Source: Pseudomonas alkylphenolica
Lineage (GTDB): Bacteria; Pseudomonadota; Gammaproteobacteria; Pseudomonadales; Pseudomonadaceae
DNA: 64,000 nt
Direction: 5' to 3'
Assembly (NCBI RefSeq): GCF_004025535.1
Contig: NZ_QJRG01000044.1
Location: 1 to 64,000 of the forward strand
Position numbers and translations under genes: made by a program. Below the pieces are notes generated by a model. The model saw nothing but the letters and a program-made list of their open reading frames with translations. It was not told where the DNA came from and did no database searches. How positions within the stretch are numbered: position 1 is the first letter of the stretch; every line of letters starts with the position of its first letter. This document shows, piece by piece, positions 10,583 through 18,812 of this stretch.

Positions 10583-11012
10583 AACCCGAATCGGCCAGAA
10601 CACCGAAGTCAAACTGCACTTCGCGCTGCACCTGGAAAACGGCGACACCGTCGACAGCACCTTCGACAAATCGCCGGCGGTGTTCAAGGTCGGCGACGGC
10701 AACCTGCTGCCAGGCTTCGAAGCCGCAATCTTCGGCTTCAAGGCGGGTGACAAGCGCACCGTGACCGTTGAGCCGGAGAACGCCTTCGGCCAGCCGAACC
10801 CGCAGAACGTGCAGATCATTCCACGGTCGCAATTCAATGACATGGAACTGTCTGAAGGCCTGCTGGTGATCTTCAACGATGCCGCCAACGCCGAGCTGCC
10901 AGGTGTGGTCAAGGCATTCGATGACGCCCAGGTGACCATCGACTTCAATCACCCACTGGCCGGCAAGACCCTGAGCTTTGAGGTGGAAATCCTCGAAGTC
11001 ACGGCGCTTTGA
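10575..11012 (+). CDS. fkpB: FKBP-type peptidyl-prolyl isomerase (SlpA-like)
   Basis: Small prolyl isomerase and chaperone. At 145 residues it has the SlyD/SlpA-type FKBP fold: an N-terminal FKBP half ([22 protein letters not shown] is split by the fold's flap), an inserted flap domain from about residue 65, and a C-terminal [15 protein letters not shown] strand. It lacks the histidine-rich tail of SlyD, which supports SlpA/FkpB. Its place between lspA and ispH is conserved. Confidence 0.93.
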   Translation: MTETRIGQNTEVKLHFALHLENGDTVDSTFDKSPAVFKVGDGNLLPGFEAAIFGFKAGDKRTVTVEPENAFGQPNPQNVQIIPRSQFNDMELSEGLLVIFNDAANAELPGVVKAFDDAQVTIDFNHPLAGKTLSFEVEILEVTAL

Positions 11013-11026
11013 GCCCGGAGCCAAGC

Positions 11027-11974
11027 ATGCAAATCAAACTCGCCAACCCTCGCGGCTTCTGTGCGGGCGTGGACCGGGCGATCGAAATCGTCAACCGCGC
11101 CCTGGAAGTCTTTGGCCCGCCGATCTATGTGCGTCACGAAGTGGTGCACAACAAGTTCGTGGTCGAAGACTTGCGCAACCGTGGGGCGATCTTTGTCGAA
11201 GAACTGGACCAGGTGCCGGATGATGTCATTGTCATCTTCAGTGCTCACGGTGTTTCCCAGGCTGTGCGCCAGGAAGCGGCCGGGCGCGGCCTGAAGGTTT
11301 TCGATGCCACCTGCCCGCTGGTCACCAAGGTGCACATCGAGGTGGCGCGCTACAGCCGTGACGGCCGTGAGTGCATCCTGATCGGCCATGCCGGGCATCC
11401 GGAAGTCGAAGGCACCATGGGCCAGTACGACGCCAGCAATGGCGGCGCGATCTACCTGGTCGAAGACGAAGCTGATGTTGCCAAGTTGCAGGTCAATGAC
11501 CCGGACAAACTGGCCTTTGTTACCCAGACGACCCTGTCGATGGATGACACCAGCCGGGTGATCGATGCCCTGCGTGCGCGCTTCCCGAATATCGGCGGCC
11601 CGCGCAAGGACGATATCTGCTACGCCACCCAGAACCGCCAGGATGCGGTCAAGCAACTGGCTGACGAGTGCGATGTGGTACTGGTTGTCGGCAGCCCGAA
11701 CAGCTCCAACTCCAACCGTCTGCGCGAGCTGGCCGAGCGTATGTCAACGCCGGCTTACCTGATCGATGGCGCCGAAGACCTGCAGCAAAGCTGGTTCGAC
11801 GGTGTCGAGCGTATTGGCATTACCGCGGGTGCTTCTGCACCGGAAGTGCTGGTGCGCGGGGTGATCGAGCAGCTTCGGGCATGGGGCGCTGTCGGCGCTG
11901 AAGAGCTGGATGGGCGCGAAGAGAACATCACTTTCTCGATGCCCAAGGAACTGCGCGTTCGTTCACTGATTTGA
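11027..11974 (+). CDS. ispH: 4-hydroxy-3-methylbut-2-enyl diphosphate reductase
   Basis: Last step of the MEP isoprenoid pathway, giving IPP and DMAPP using a 4Fe-4S cluster. The three cluster cysteines are in RGFCAGV (C12), DATCPLV (about C96) and DDICYATQ (about C197). The protein is 315 residues. The ATG before [10 protein letters not shown] matches the family start. The last 12 bp overlap the 3' end of fimT on the other strand. Confidence 0.97.
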   Translation: MQIKLANPRGFCAGVDRAIEIVNRALEVFGPPIYVRHEVVHNKFVVEDLRNRGAIFVEELDQVPDDVIVIFSAHGVSQAVRQEAAGRGLKVFDATCPLVTKVHIEVARYSRDGRECILIGHAGHPEVEGTMGQYDASNGGAIYLVEDEADVAKLQVNDPDKLAFVTQTTLSMDDTSRVIDALRARFPNIGGPRKDDICYATQNRQDAVKQLADECDVVLVVGSPNSSNSNRLRELAERMSTPAYLIDGAEDLQQSWFDGVERIGITAGASAPEVLVRGVIEQLRAWGAVGAEELDGREENITFSMPKELRVRSLI

Positions 11975-12475
11975 CCCGGCAGCCGCGCACAGCGCTTGCT
12001 TGGTCAGGTCATTGCGTAAACTGACTCTTCCACTGCGTGACAGCACTATCTGGTAATGACTCAGTAACTCGGGACGCTGGCAAATAAACAGCGTCCCGAT
12101 CTGCAGGCCTCCACTCTCCAGCAGTGGAACCCCCAAGCCATTGAAGCGTATGTATCGCTTCAGTGGCTGATTCCCCACAATCACGGTTCGCCCGTTGCTG
12201 CGCCACTCATGCAGCAGTAATGGGTTGTCCTGTTCAAGCAGCATCCGCCAACCGTTACTCCAGTCCGCATCAATCGCCTGCAGGCGTACCACGCTGTTGC
12301 GGAGCAGCGCTTCACTGCGTGTGGTGCGTAATGCTGCGGCCAGGTCATTGGCTGTCGTTTGCCGTTGTAGCCCTTCACTTATGCGGTTGTAGGCCGGGAC
12401 ACCCAGCTGGGTAAGCAACCCCAGCAGCCCCAGCGCGAACAACATTTGTATCAGTGTTACGCCCTGTTGCCTCAC
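11963..12475 (-). CDS. fimT: FimT/GspH-family pseudopilin
   Basis: Type IV pilus minor pilin or assembly factor, processed by PilD. The 170 residues begin [14 protein letters not shown], a short leader ending in Gly and a hydrophobic helix, followed by a GspH-type C-terminal domain. Position +5 after the cleavage site is Gln instead of the near-invariant Glu. It is divergent from the pilV-like gene and ends convergently with ispH. Confidence 0.85.
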   Translation of the reverse strand: MRQQGVTLIQMLFALGLLGLLTQLGVPAYNRISEGLQRQTTANDLAAALRTTRSEALLRNSVVRLQAIDADWSNGWRMLLEQDNPLLLHEWRSNGRTVIVGNQPLKRYIRFNGLGVPLLESGGLQIGTLFICQRPELLSHYQIVLSRSGRVSLRNDLTKQALCAAAGSNQ

Positions 12476-12583
12476 GCTGCATTCCTCCCTGGAAGTGCTT
12501 CGCTATAGAGTCGAGCCCGTTGCTGTCGGCGTCCAGTCGGCCGGTTTGGCAAAGGGATGTGGAAAAGTCTGCGGGGGTAAGCC

Positions 12584-12751
12584 ATGGATGGCGGGCGGCA
12601 AACAGGCATGACGTTGATTGAAGTACTGCTGGCGATGGTGGTGCTGGGGATGGGCTTTCTCGCGCTGGCCGCGTTGCAGGTGCAGGCGTTACAGGCTACG
12701 GACAGTGCGTTACGCACTACCCAGGCGGCTTATGCAGAGCAGGAGCGATGA
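12584..12751 (+). CDS. Short PilV-like pseudopilin (N-terminal helix only)
   Basis: A 55-residue protein with a prepilin leader and helix (GMTLIEVLLAMVVLGMGF, cleavage after the Gly, Glu at +5) that then runs AALQVQALQATDSALRTTQA and stops. This is the start of a PilV, which is normally about 170-185 residues; the globular domain is absent. The TGA overlaps the pilW ATG (ATGA), so the gene looks coupled to pilW and not randomly broken. It could be a working mini-pseudopilin or a deletion remnant. Confidence 0.72.
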   Translation: MDGGRQTGMTLIEVLLAMVVLGMGFLALAALQVQALQATDSALRTTQAAYAEQER

Positions 12752-13401
12752 GGCGGCAGACGGGCTTCAGCCTGCTGGAAGTGCTGCTGGCCCTGAGCCT
12801 GGGCTTACTCCTGTTGCTGGGTGCCAGTCGGTTGTTTATGGCGGCATGCCAGTCGTGGCAGGCGCAAGCCGCGGCGGCCCGGATGCAGGAAGATGCACGC
12901 CAGGCCCTGCAACGTCTGGCCCAGAGTATCCGCATGGCGGGCATGTTCGGTTGCCTGCAGCAAGACGCCATCAAGTTTGACGACCCCTTGCACGCCGAAG
13001 CCTTTGCCCAACCCCTGCACGTCACCCAGGGGGCAGACGGGCGCCTGCAACGCCTGAGCCTGATCAGCGCAGAAGTTACCCAGGGCGGTGGTCGCCCGGA
13101 CTGGACCTTGCTTACCGACTGCCGAACGCAGGCCCGTGTGCAGGCGGGGCCGCAGGTACCGGGCGCCGGGCAGTTTGCCGTGGCCCTGCACCGCCAGGTT
13201 TACCGTCTGGAGGGCCATCAGTTGCACTTGCGTAGCGGGTCGAGCACCGGCGTGCTGGTTGACGGAGTCAGTGACCTGCAGCTTGAACTGCACAAAGACG
13301 CGGTGCATCTGAGCCTGACCCTGTTCGACCCACAGCAACGTGCCAGGTCGCAGGCGTACGGCATGCGTATCGCACTGGAAAATCCGGTGGCCAGTTCATG
13401 A
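12748..13401 (+). CDS. pilW: Type IV pilus minor pilin PilW
   Basis: Minor pilin of the tip or priming complex. At 217 residues it begins RRQTGFSLLEVLLALSLG with a class III leader and Glu at +5. It also has the PilW signature RMQEDARQALQRLAQSIRMA followed by GMFGC. It is shorter than P. aeruginosa PilW (about 270 aa). Both ends overlap neighbours by 4 bp, in a pilV-pilW-pilX chain. Confidence 0.85.
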   Translation: MRRQTGFSLLEVLLALSLGLLLLLGASRLFMAACQSWQAQAAAARMQEDARQALQRLAQSIRMAGMFGCLQQDAIKFDDPLHAEAFAQPLHVTQGADGRLQRLSLISAEVTQGGGRPDWTLLTDCRTQARVQAGPQVPGAGQFAVALHRQVYRLEGHQLHLRSGSSTGVLVDGVSDLQLELHKDAVHLSLTLFDPQQRARSQAYGMRIALENPVASS

Positions 13402-13904
13402 GAGGGCAGCGCGGCCTGGTGCTGCTGATCAGCCTGACGATGGTTTTGTTGCTGGGCCTGCTCGGGCTCTCGTCAGCAGGCAGTGCGCTCCAGCAAGAAC
13501 GCATGGCGCGAAACCTGCGCACATCCTTGCAGGTCTTCGACCAGGCGCATCAGTTGCTGCAATACGCAGAGTCCCGGGTACAGGCCCAGGCATGGCCACC
13601 TTGTGCATTCTGTTTGCCGCCGCCTGAAGCCGGTGACGTCACCCACGGTGGCGTGTACGCGGGGCCAGGGGAAAGCTCGGGGCTGGATTGGCAGGCGGGC
13701 GCGGGCGGCTTCTACCTTGTCCAGTCGCTGGGGGCGAGCACCCAGGCCAGGCACATGCCACGCGGGCTCGAGGTCAGCCTCTATCGCGTCACTGCCGTGC
13801 GCCGCGAAGGCATGGCCCGCAGCGTGCTGGAAAGTGTGATTGCGCAACCTGTTGACCCAACTCTGTCGCCCGCGCAGCGGATCCTCTGGCGGCAGATCCA
13901 TTAA
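13398..13904 (+). CDS. pilX: Type IV pilus assembly protein PilX
   Basis: Minor pilin. The 168 residues begin RGQRGLVLLISLTMVLLLGL, with no Glu at +5. Then comes the PilX landmark QQERMARNLRTS and an AESR segment that matches the AEAALR region of other PilX proteins. It starts within the pilW stop. pilE follows after 11 bp; in P. aeruginosa pilY1 and pilY2 would lie between, and they are not here. Confidence 0.82.
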   Translation: MRGQRGLVLLISLTMVLLLGLLGLSSAGSALQQERMARNLRTSLQVFDQAHQLLQYAESRVQAQAWPPCAFCLPPPEAGDVTHGGVYAGPGESSGLDWQAGAGGFYLVQSLGASTQARHMPRGLEVSLYRVTAVRREGMARSVLESVIAQPVDPTLSPAQRILWRQIH

Positions 13905-13915
13905 GGAACAGGTGA

Positions 13916-14323
13916 ATGATGCAGCAGAAAGGATTGAGCCTGATCGAACTGTTGATTGTCATCGCCGTGGTCGGCATTCTGGCGAGCATTGCCTACCCCA
14001 GTTACCGCGACCAGGTCAGAACGACTGCGCGCACGGACGTTGTCAGCCTGTTGTATGCAAGTGCGCTGCAGCTTGAGCGTCATTACGCGCGGGCAGGCCA
14101 GTACAGCGACAGTGACTCGGAGCAGACGTCCCTGGCCAGTGGCACCGCGCACTACAGCCTGCAGGCTGTGCGCGATATCGAGTCCTTCAGGCTCCTGGCC
14201 CGGCGGCTGCCGGCTGGCCTGATGACGGAGGATCACTGCGGTGACTATGAACTGGACCAGGCTGGTGTGCGTGGCAACCCTGGCAGTGCAGGGGAGGCGG
14301 GCGGTAGGTGTTGGGGTGGCTGA
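13916..14323 (+). CDS. pilE: Type IV pilus minor pilin PilE
   Basis: Minor pilin of 135 residues with leader MQQKG, cleavage before LSLIELLIVIAVVGILA, Glu at +5, and the PilE-like YPSYRDQVRTTARTD continuation. Two cysteines (EDHCGDYELD and GGRCWGG) can form the C-terminal disulfide. A second in-frame ATG lies three bases further on. It is the last gene of this pilin operon; thiO follows after 37 bp. Confidence 0.88.
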   Translation: MMQQKGLSLIELLIVIAVVGILASIAYPSYRDQVRTTARTDVVSLLYASALQLERHYARAGQYSDSDSEQTSLASGTAHYSLQAVRDIESFRLLARRLPAGLMTEDHCGDYELDQAGVRGNPGSAGEAGGRCWGG

Positions 14324-14360
14324 CGCCCTTCACGGTTTACTTCGGAAATTGGATCGATAG

Positions 14361-15470
14361 ATGACCAAGCAAGTAGTGATAGTCGGCGGCGGGGTGATCG
14401 GCCTGCTGACTGCGTTCAACCTCGCCAGCGAGGTCGAGCACGTTGTGCTGTGTGATCGGGGTGAGCTTGGGCAGGAATCATCGTGGGCCGGCGGCGGCAT
14501 TGTCTCGCCACTGTACCCCTGGCGCTACAGCCCGGCCGTGACGGCGCTGGCGCACTGGTCGCAGGATTTTTATCCACAGCTGGGCCAGCGCCTGTTCGCC
14601 AGCACTGGTGTGGACCCCGAGGTGCATACCACCGGCCTGTACTGGCTGGACCTGGACGATGAAGACGAGGCGCTGGCCTGGGCCGCACGGGAAGGGCGCC
14701 CGCTCAGCGCCGTCGACATTACTGCCGCCTACGATGCGGTGCCGGTACTTGGCAGCGGCTTTCAGCGGGCTGTCTATATGGCCGGCGTTGCCAACGTGCG
14801 CAACCCGCGCCTGGTCAAATCGCTGAAGGCGGCGCTGCAGGCCATGCCCAATGTGAGCATTCGCGAGTACTGCGAAATCACCGGCTTCAGCCAGGAAGGT
14901 GAGCGAATCTGTGGCGTGGAGACCACTAAAGGTGTCATTCGTGGTGATAGCGTGGTGCTGACAGCCGGCGCCTGGAGCGGCGATCTGTTGAGCACCTTGG
15001 GCCTGGACCTGCCGGTCGAACCGGTCAAAGGCCAGATGATTCTGTACAAGTGCGCCGCCGACTTCCTGCCGAGCATGGTGCTGGCCAAAGGTCGCTACGC
15101 GATTCCGCGGCGTGACGGGCATATTCTGGTGGGCAGCACCCTGGAGCACGCCGGTTATGACAAGACGCCAACCGACGAAGCGCTGGAAAGCCTGAAGGCT
15201 TCGGCGGTGGAGTTGTTGCCGGCGCTGGCCGGGGCCATCCCGATTGCCCATTGGGCGGGGTTGCGGCCTGGCTCCCCTGAAGGGATTCCGTATATCGGGC
15301 AGGTGCCGGAACACCAGGGGCTGTGGCTGAACTGCGGGCACTACCGCAACGGCCTGGTGCTGGCGCCTGCATCGTGCCAGCTGTTTGCCGACCTGTTGCT
15401 GGGCCGCGAGCCGGTGATCGACCCGACCCCGTATGCACCCGCCGGGCGTCTGGCTGCCATCCAGACCTGA
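14361..15470 (+). CDS. thiO: Glycine oxidase ThiO
   Basis: FAD enzyme that oxidises glycine to the imine needed for the thiazole of thiamin. The 369 residues begin with the dinucleotide-binding motif VVIVGGGVIGLLTAFNLA. They include ELGQESSWAGGGIVSPLYPW and a C-terminal NCGHYRNGLVLAPA, both typical of ThiO in the DAO family. No thiamin genes lie nearby. It is convergent with the small gene at 15486. Confidence 0.93.
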   Translation: MTKQVVIVGGGVIGLLTAFNLASEVEHVVLCDRGELGQESSWAGGGIVSPLYPWRYSPAVTALAHWSQDFYPQLGQRLFASTGVDPEVHTTGLYWLDLDDEDEALAWAAREGRPLSAVDITAAYDAVPVLGSGFQRAVYMAGVANVRNPRLVKSLKAALQAMPNVSIREYCEITGFSQEGERICGVETTKGVIRGDSVVLTAGAWSGDLLSTLGLDLPVEPVKGQMILYKCAADFLPSMVLAKGRYAIPRRDGHILVGSTLEHAGYDKTPTDEALESLKASAVELLPALAGAIPIAHWAGLRPGSPEGIPYIGQVPEHQGLWLNCGHYRNGLVLAPASCQLFADLLLGREPVIDPTPYAPAGRLAAIQT

Positions 15471-15485
15471 CCGGACTACCCGGGC

Positions 15486-15713
15486 CTAGCGTTGCGCCCC
15501 TGGCCCTTGTTCCAGGTGCGCCTGGCTGCAATACCACTGCGCCCCGCGGTGTAATGCCCGGTCACTGGGCAGGTGCACGCCGCAGTGGGCGCAACGTACC
15601 ATCTTCAGCGGGTCTTCGAGGCTGTTGTGAGGCGCAGCATTGCTGGCCTTGAACTTGCGCCACAGCCAGAACGCGGCAGCAATCAGGGCAATCCAGAAAA
15701 GTAGGCGAACCAT
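15486..15713 (-). CDS. PP0621-family small membrane protein
   Basis: 75 residues: one N-terminal membrane helix (LLFWIALIAAAFWLW) and a soluble part with MVRCAHCGVHLP and WYCSQAH, which looks like a small zinc or redox CxxC site. It matches a conserved Pseudomonas family known as PP0621-like. The function is unknown. It ends 15 bp from the thiO stop on the opposite strand. Confidence 0.8.
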   Translation of the reverse strand: MVRLLFWIALIAAAFWLWRKFKASNAAPHNSLEDPLKMVRCAHCGVHLPSDRALHRGAQWYCSQAHLEQGPGAQR

Positions 15714-15763
15714 GGGTGTTCAGCTTTATCAGTGAAGAGCCTTAAGTCTATGGCCCGGGCAAG

Positions 15764-15790
15764 AAAAAAGGGAGGCCTTGGCCTCCCTTT
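15764..15790 (-). terminator. Terminator of bamD
   Basis: AAAGGGAGGCC and GGCCTCCCTTT pair around TT, with an A-run on the plus-strand side that reads as a T-run after the stem on the minus strand. It lies 30 bp after the bamD stop. Confidence 0.88.
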
Positions 15791-15820
15791 ATCTATTGCA
15801 ACGTTCTATTACAACGTTGC

Positions 15821-16837
15821 TCAGTCGAACACGCCGAAGGTCATATAGCTGAACCACGAGCGGTCGTCGTTGTTGCCTTCCGCTTCGTGCTGCTCTTCTT
15901 CGACAGCGTCGCGGTTTTCAGGCAGCAGCTCTTCTGGAATTGCTTCTTTGGCGTCTTCGTACTGCTTGATCACGTCCTGGTTGGCGCGGGTTTCACCCGG
16001 CGGCAGCGGCGCTTCGCTCTCGATCAGGCCCAGAGTAGCCTTGGACAGCCACGAACGGTTGTCGGCTTCTTCCTGCTTGGGCTGGAATTGACCGTCGACC
16101 AGGCTCGGGTGATCCGGGTAGTTGAGCTTCAGGGTTTCCAGGCTGGTGGCAGCCAGTTCATCCAGGTGCAGGCGCTGGTAAGCCTCGACCATTACCGCCA
16201 GGCCGTCGCCGACCGATGGGGTTTCCTGGAAGTTCTCGACCACATAGCGACCACGGTTGGCGGCAGCGACATAGGCCTGACGGGTCAGGTAGTAGTCGGC
16301 CACGTGGATCTCGTAGGAAGCCAGCAGGTTGCGCAGGTAGATCATGCGCTGCTTGGCGTCTGGCGAGTAACGGCTGTTCGGGAAGCGGCTGGTGAGCTGG
16401 GCGAACTCGTTGTACGAGTCACGGGCAGCACCCGGGTCACGCTTGGTCATGTCCAGCGGCAGGAAGCGCGCCAGCAGGCCACGGTCCTGGTCGAAAGAAG
16501 TCAGACCCTTGAGGTAGTAGGCGTAGTCGACGTTCGGGTGCTGAGGGTGCAAGCGAATGAAACGCTCGGCAGCCGATTTGGCGGCCTCGGGCTCTGCGTT
16601 CTTGTAGTTCGCATAAATCAGCTCGAGTTGGGCCTGGTCGGCATAGCGACCGAAAGGATAGCGCGACTCCAGGGCCTTGAGCTTGCTCGTGGCGCTGGTG
16701 TAGCTGTGGTTGTCCAGGTCGGCCTGCGCCTGCTGGTACAGCTCGGCTTCGCTCAGGTTTTCGTCGACGACTTCCTTCGAAGAACAAGCAGCGGTCAGTC
16801 CGAGGATGGCGATCAGCAGCAGGTGTTTCACTTGCAT
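15821..16837 (-). CDS. bamD: Outer membrane assembly lipoprotein BamD
   Basis: Essential part of the BAM complex that inserts outer-membrane proteins. The 338 residues have a lipoprotein signal with lipobox LTAACSS, then five TPR-like repeats ([19 protein letters not shown] is the classic BamD stretch), and an acidic tail. The upstream extension of the frame is not lipoprotein-like, so the ATG before QVKHLLLI is used. It is divergent from rluD, a common arrangement. Confidence 0.96.
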   Translation of the reverse strand: MQVKHLLLIAILGLTAACSSKEVVDENLSEAELYQQAQADLDNHSYTSATSKLKALESRYPFGRYADQAQLELIYANYKNAEPEAAKSAAERFIRLHPQHPNVDYAYYLKGLTSFDQDRGLLARFLPLDMTKRDPGAARDSYNEFAQLTSRFPNSRYSPDAKQRMIYLRNLLASYEIHVADYYLTRQAYVAAANRGRYVVENFQETPSVGDGLAVMVEAYQRLHLDELAATSLETLKLNYPDHPSLVDGQFQPKQEEADNRSWLSKATLGLIESEAPLPPGETRANQDVIKQYEDAKEAIPEELLPENRDAVEEEQHEAEGNNDDRSWFSYMTFGVFD

Positions 16838-16987
16838 AGCGGCTTGCGTCCCTATGACGGCCGCTGTCTTGGGCGGGGCCGTCCTGTTATGATGAGCACC
16901 CCGATGTAGTCTCCGGGGCAAAAGACGTCGTATTTAACCACAAGCGCGCAGTCGAAACCAAAGGCTGTGCCGCCCGCTGATTCGAGC

Positions 16988-17950
16988 ATGTCCGAGATCA
17001 TTCAACTTAGCGCAGAGGTGCCGTCCGAATTGGGCGGGCAACGCCTCGACCAAGTCGCCGCCCAATTGTTCGCTGAGCACTCGCGCTCGCGCCTTTCCAC
17101 CTGGATCAAGGAGGGGCGCCTGACGGTCGATGGCGCCGTCCTGCGTCCGCGCGATATCGTCCATGGCGGCTCGCTGCTGGCCCTTGAGGCCGAGCAGGAA
17201 GCCCAGGGCGAGTGGGTGGCCCAGGACATCGAGCTGGATATCGTCTATGAAGACGACCACATCCTGGTGATCAACAAGCCCGCAGGGCTGGTGGTCCACC
17301 CGGCTGCGGGCCACGCCGATGGCACCCTGCTCAACGCACTGCTGCACCACGTGCCGGACATCATCAATGTCCCGCGGGCCGGCATCGTCCACCGCCTGGA
17401 CAAGGACACCACCGGTCTGATGGTGGTGGCCAAGACCATTCAGGCGCAGACCCAGCTGGTTGCCCAGTTGCAAAGCCGCAGTGTCAGCCGCATCTATGAA
17501 TGCATCGTGATTGGCGTGGTGACCGCCGGTGGCAAGATCAACGCCCCGATCGGTCGTCATGGCGGGCAACGCCAGCGCATGGCCGTGACCGAAGGTGGCA
17601 AGCCGGCTGTCAGTCACTACCGCGTGCTGGAGCGCTTCCGTTCCCACACCCACGTGCGGGTCAAGCTGGAAACCGGGCGTACCCACCAGATTCGCGTGCA
17701 CATGGCCCATGTGAACTTCCCGCTGGTCGGCGATCCGGTCTACGGCGGGCGCTTCCGCATTCCGCCAGCCGCCAGCCAGACCATGGTCGAGGCCCTCAAG
17801 ACCTTCCCGCGTCAGGCCCTGCATGCGCGTTTCCTCGAACTGGATCACCCGGTGACCGGCGAGCGCATGGGCTGGGAATCGTCGCTGCCAGACGACTTCG
17901 TCTGGTTGCTGTCGCTGCTCAAGCAAGACCGTGAGGCGTTTGTTGGATGA
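16988..17950 (+). CDS. rluD: 23S rRNA pseudouridine synthase RluD
   Basis: Makes pseudouridines 1911, 1915 and 1917 in helix 69 of 23S rRNA. It has an N-terminal S4 domain (about residues 18-75) and a catalytic domain with HRLDKDTTGLMVVAKT (catalytic Asp, about residue 140). The 320-residue length is normal. The stop overlaps the pgeF ATG (ATGA). Confidence 0.96.
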   Translation: MSEIIQLSAEVPSELGGQRLDQVAAQLFAEHSRSRLSTWIKEGRLTVDGAVLRPRDIVHGGSLLALEAEQEAQGEWVAQDIELDIVYEDDHILVINKPAGLVVHPAAGHADGTLLNALLHHVPDIINVPRAGIVHRLDKDTTGLMVVAKTIQAQTQLVAQLQSRSVSRIYECIVIGVVTAGGKINAPIGRHGGQRQRMAVTEGGKPAVSHYRVLERFRSHTHVRVKLETGRTHQIRVHMAHVNFPLVGDPVYGGRFRIPPAASQTMVEALKTFPRQALHARFLELDHPVTGERMGWESSLPDDFVWLLSLLKQDREAFVG

Positions 17951-18687
17951 GTGAGCTGGCGCACCACCTGCTGATTCCGGACTGGCCTGCGCCAGCCGGG
18001 GTTCGTGCGTGCGTCACCACCCGTTCGGGCGGCGTCAGCCTGCCGCCTTATGACAGCTTCAACCTCGGTGACCATGTCGGCGATGCGCCGGATGCAGTCG
18101 CCGAGAACCGTCGTCGCCTGACCGCCGAGTTCGGCATCCAGCCGGCCTGGCTCAAGCAAGTGCACGGCGTTGTCGTTGCCGATGCCAACCCTGCGGTAAT
18201 TGCCGAGGCCGATGCCAGCTGGACGGCCACCCCGGGCATCGCCTGCACGGTAATGACCGCCGATTGCCTGCCCGCGCTGTTTTGCGACCGCGCCGGCACC
18301 CGGGTTGCAGCCGCACATGCCGGTTGGCGCGGGTTGGCCAACGGTGTGCTGGAAGCCACGGTCGACCGTTTGAGCGTTGAGCCGAACGACGTCATGGTCT
18401 GGCTCGGGCCGGCTATCGGCCCGCAGGCGTTTGAAGTGGGCGCCGAAGTGCGTGAAGCCTTCGTGACCGTTCATCCGGAAACTGCCACGGCGTTTGTACC
18501 GGGCGCGCAACCCGGAAAATTCATCGCCGACATCTACAAGCTGGCGCGCATTCGCCTGGCTGCACATGGCGTCACTGCTGTGTATGGCGGCGGTGAGTGC
18601 ACCGTTAGCGACCCGCGCTTCTACTCCTATCGTCGCACCCCGCATGGCGGCCGCTTTGCCTCGCTGATCTGGCTTGATCCGCGCTGA
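17947..18687 (+). CDS. pgeF: Purine nucleoside phosphorylase / polyphenol oxidase family protein PgeF (YfiH)
   Basis: Multicopper-fold (laccase-like) protein of the YfiH family. Members edit peptidoglycan precursors carrying L-Ser or act on purine nucleosides. Family motifs are TTRSGGVS, MTADCLPALFCD, AAAHAGWRGL and GGGECTVSD, which supply the Cys/His metal site. It has 246 residues and is coupled to rluD by a 4-bp overlap. Confidence 0.93.
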   Translation: MSELAHHLLIPDWPAPAGVRACVTTRSGGVSLPPYDSFNLGDHVGDAPDAVAENRRRLTAEFGIQPAWLKQVHGVVVADANPAVIAEADASWTATPGIACTVMTADCLPALFCDRAGTRVAAAHAGWRGLANGVLEATVDRLSVEPNDVMVWLGPAIGPQAFEVGAEVREAFVTVHPETATAFVPGAQPGKFIADIYKLARIRLAAHGVTAVYGGGECTVSDPRFYSYRRTPHGGRFASLIWLDPR

Positions 18688-18707
18688 TCTGAATCAACCC
18701 GTCTAAG

Positions 18708-18736
18708 CTTGAATCCTCCAGAATCACCCTCATCTA
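18708..18736 (+). promoter_or_regulatory. Sigma-32 heat-shock promoter of clpB
   Basis: CTTGAA (18708-18713) is followed after 14 bases by CCTCATCTA (18728-18736), which fits the RpoH -10 consensus CCCCATNTA at all but one base. It lies about 75 bp before the clpB start, as expected for a heat-shock gene. Confidence 0.82.
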
Positions 18737-18812
18737 ATGGGGTATCTCAGGCAGGTTTATCTTCATCAGGTGTGTCCATCGCTCCGGCCTGCCCATAAAA
18801 GGAAGGTAACTT

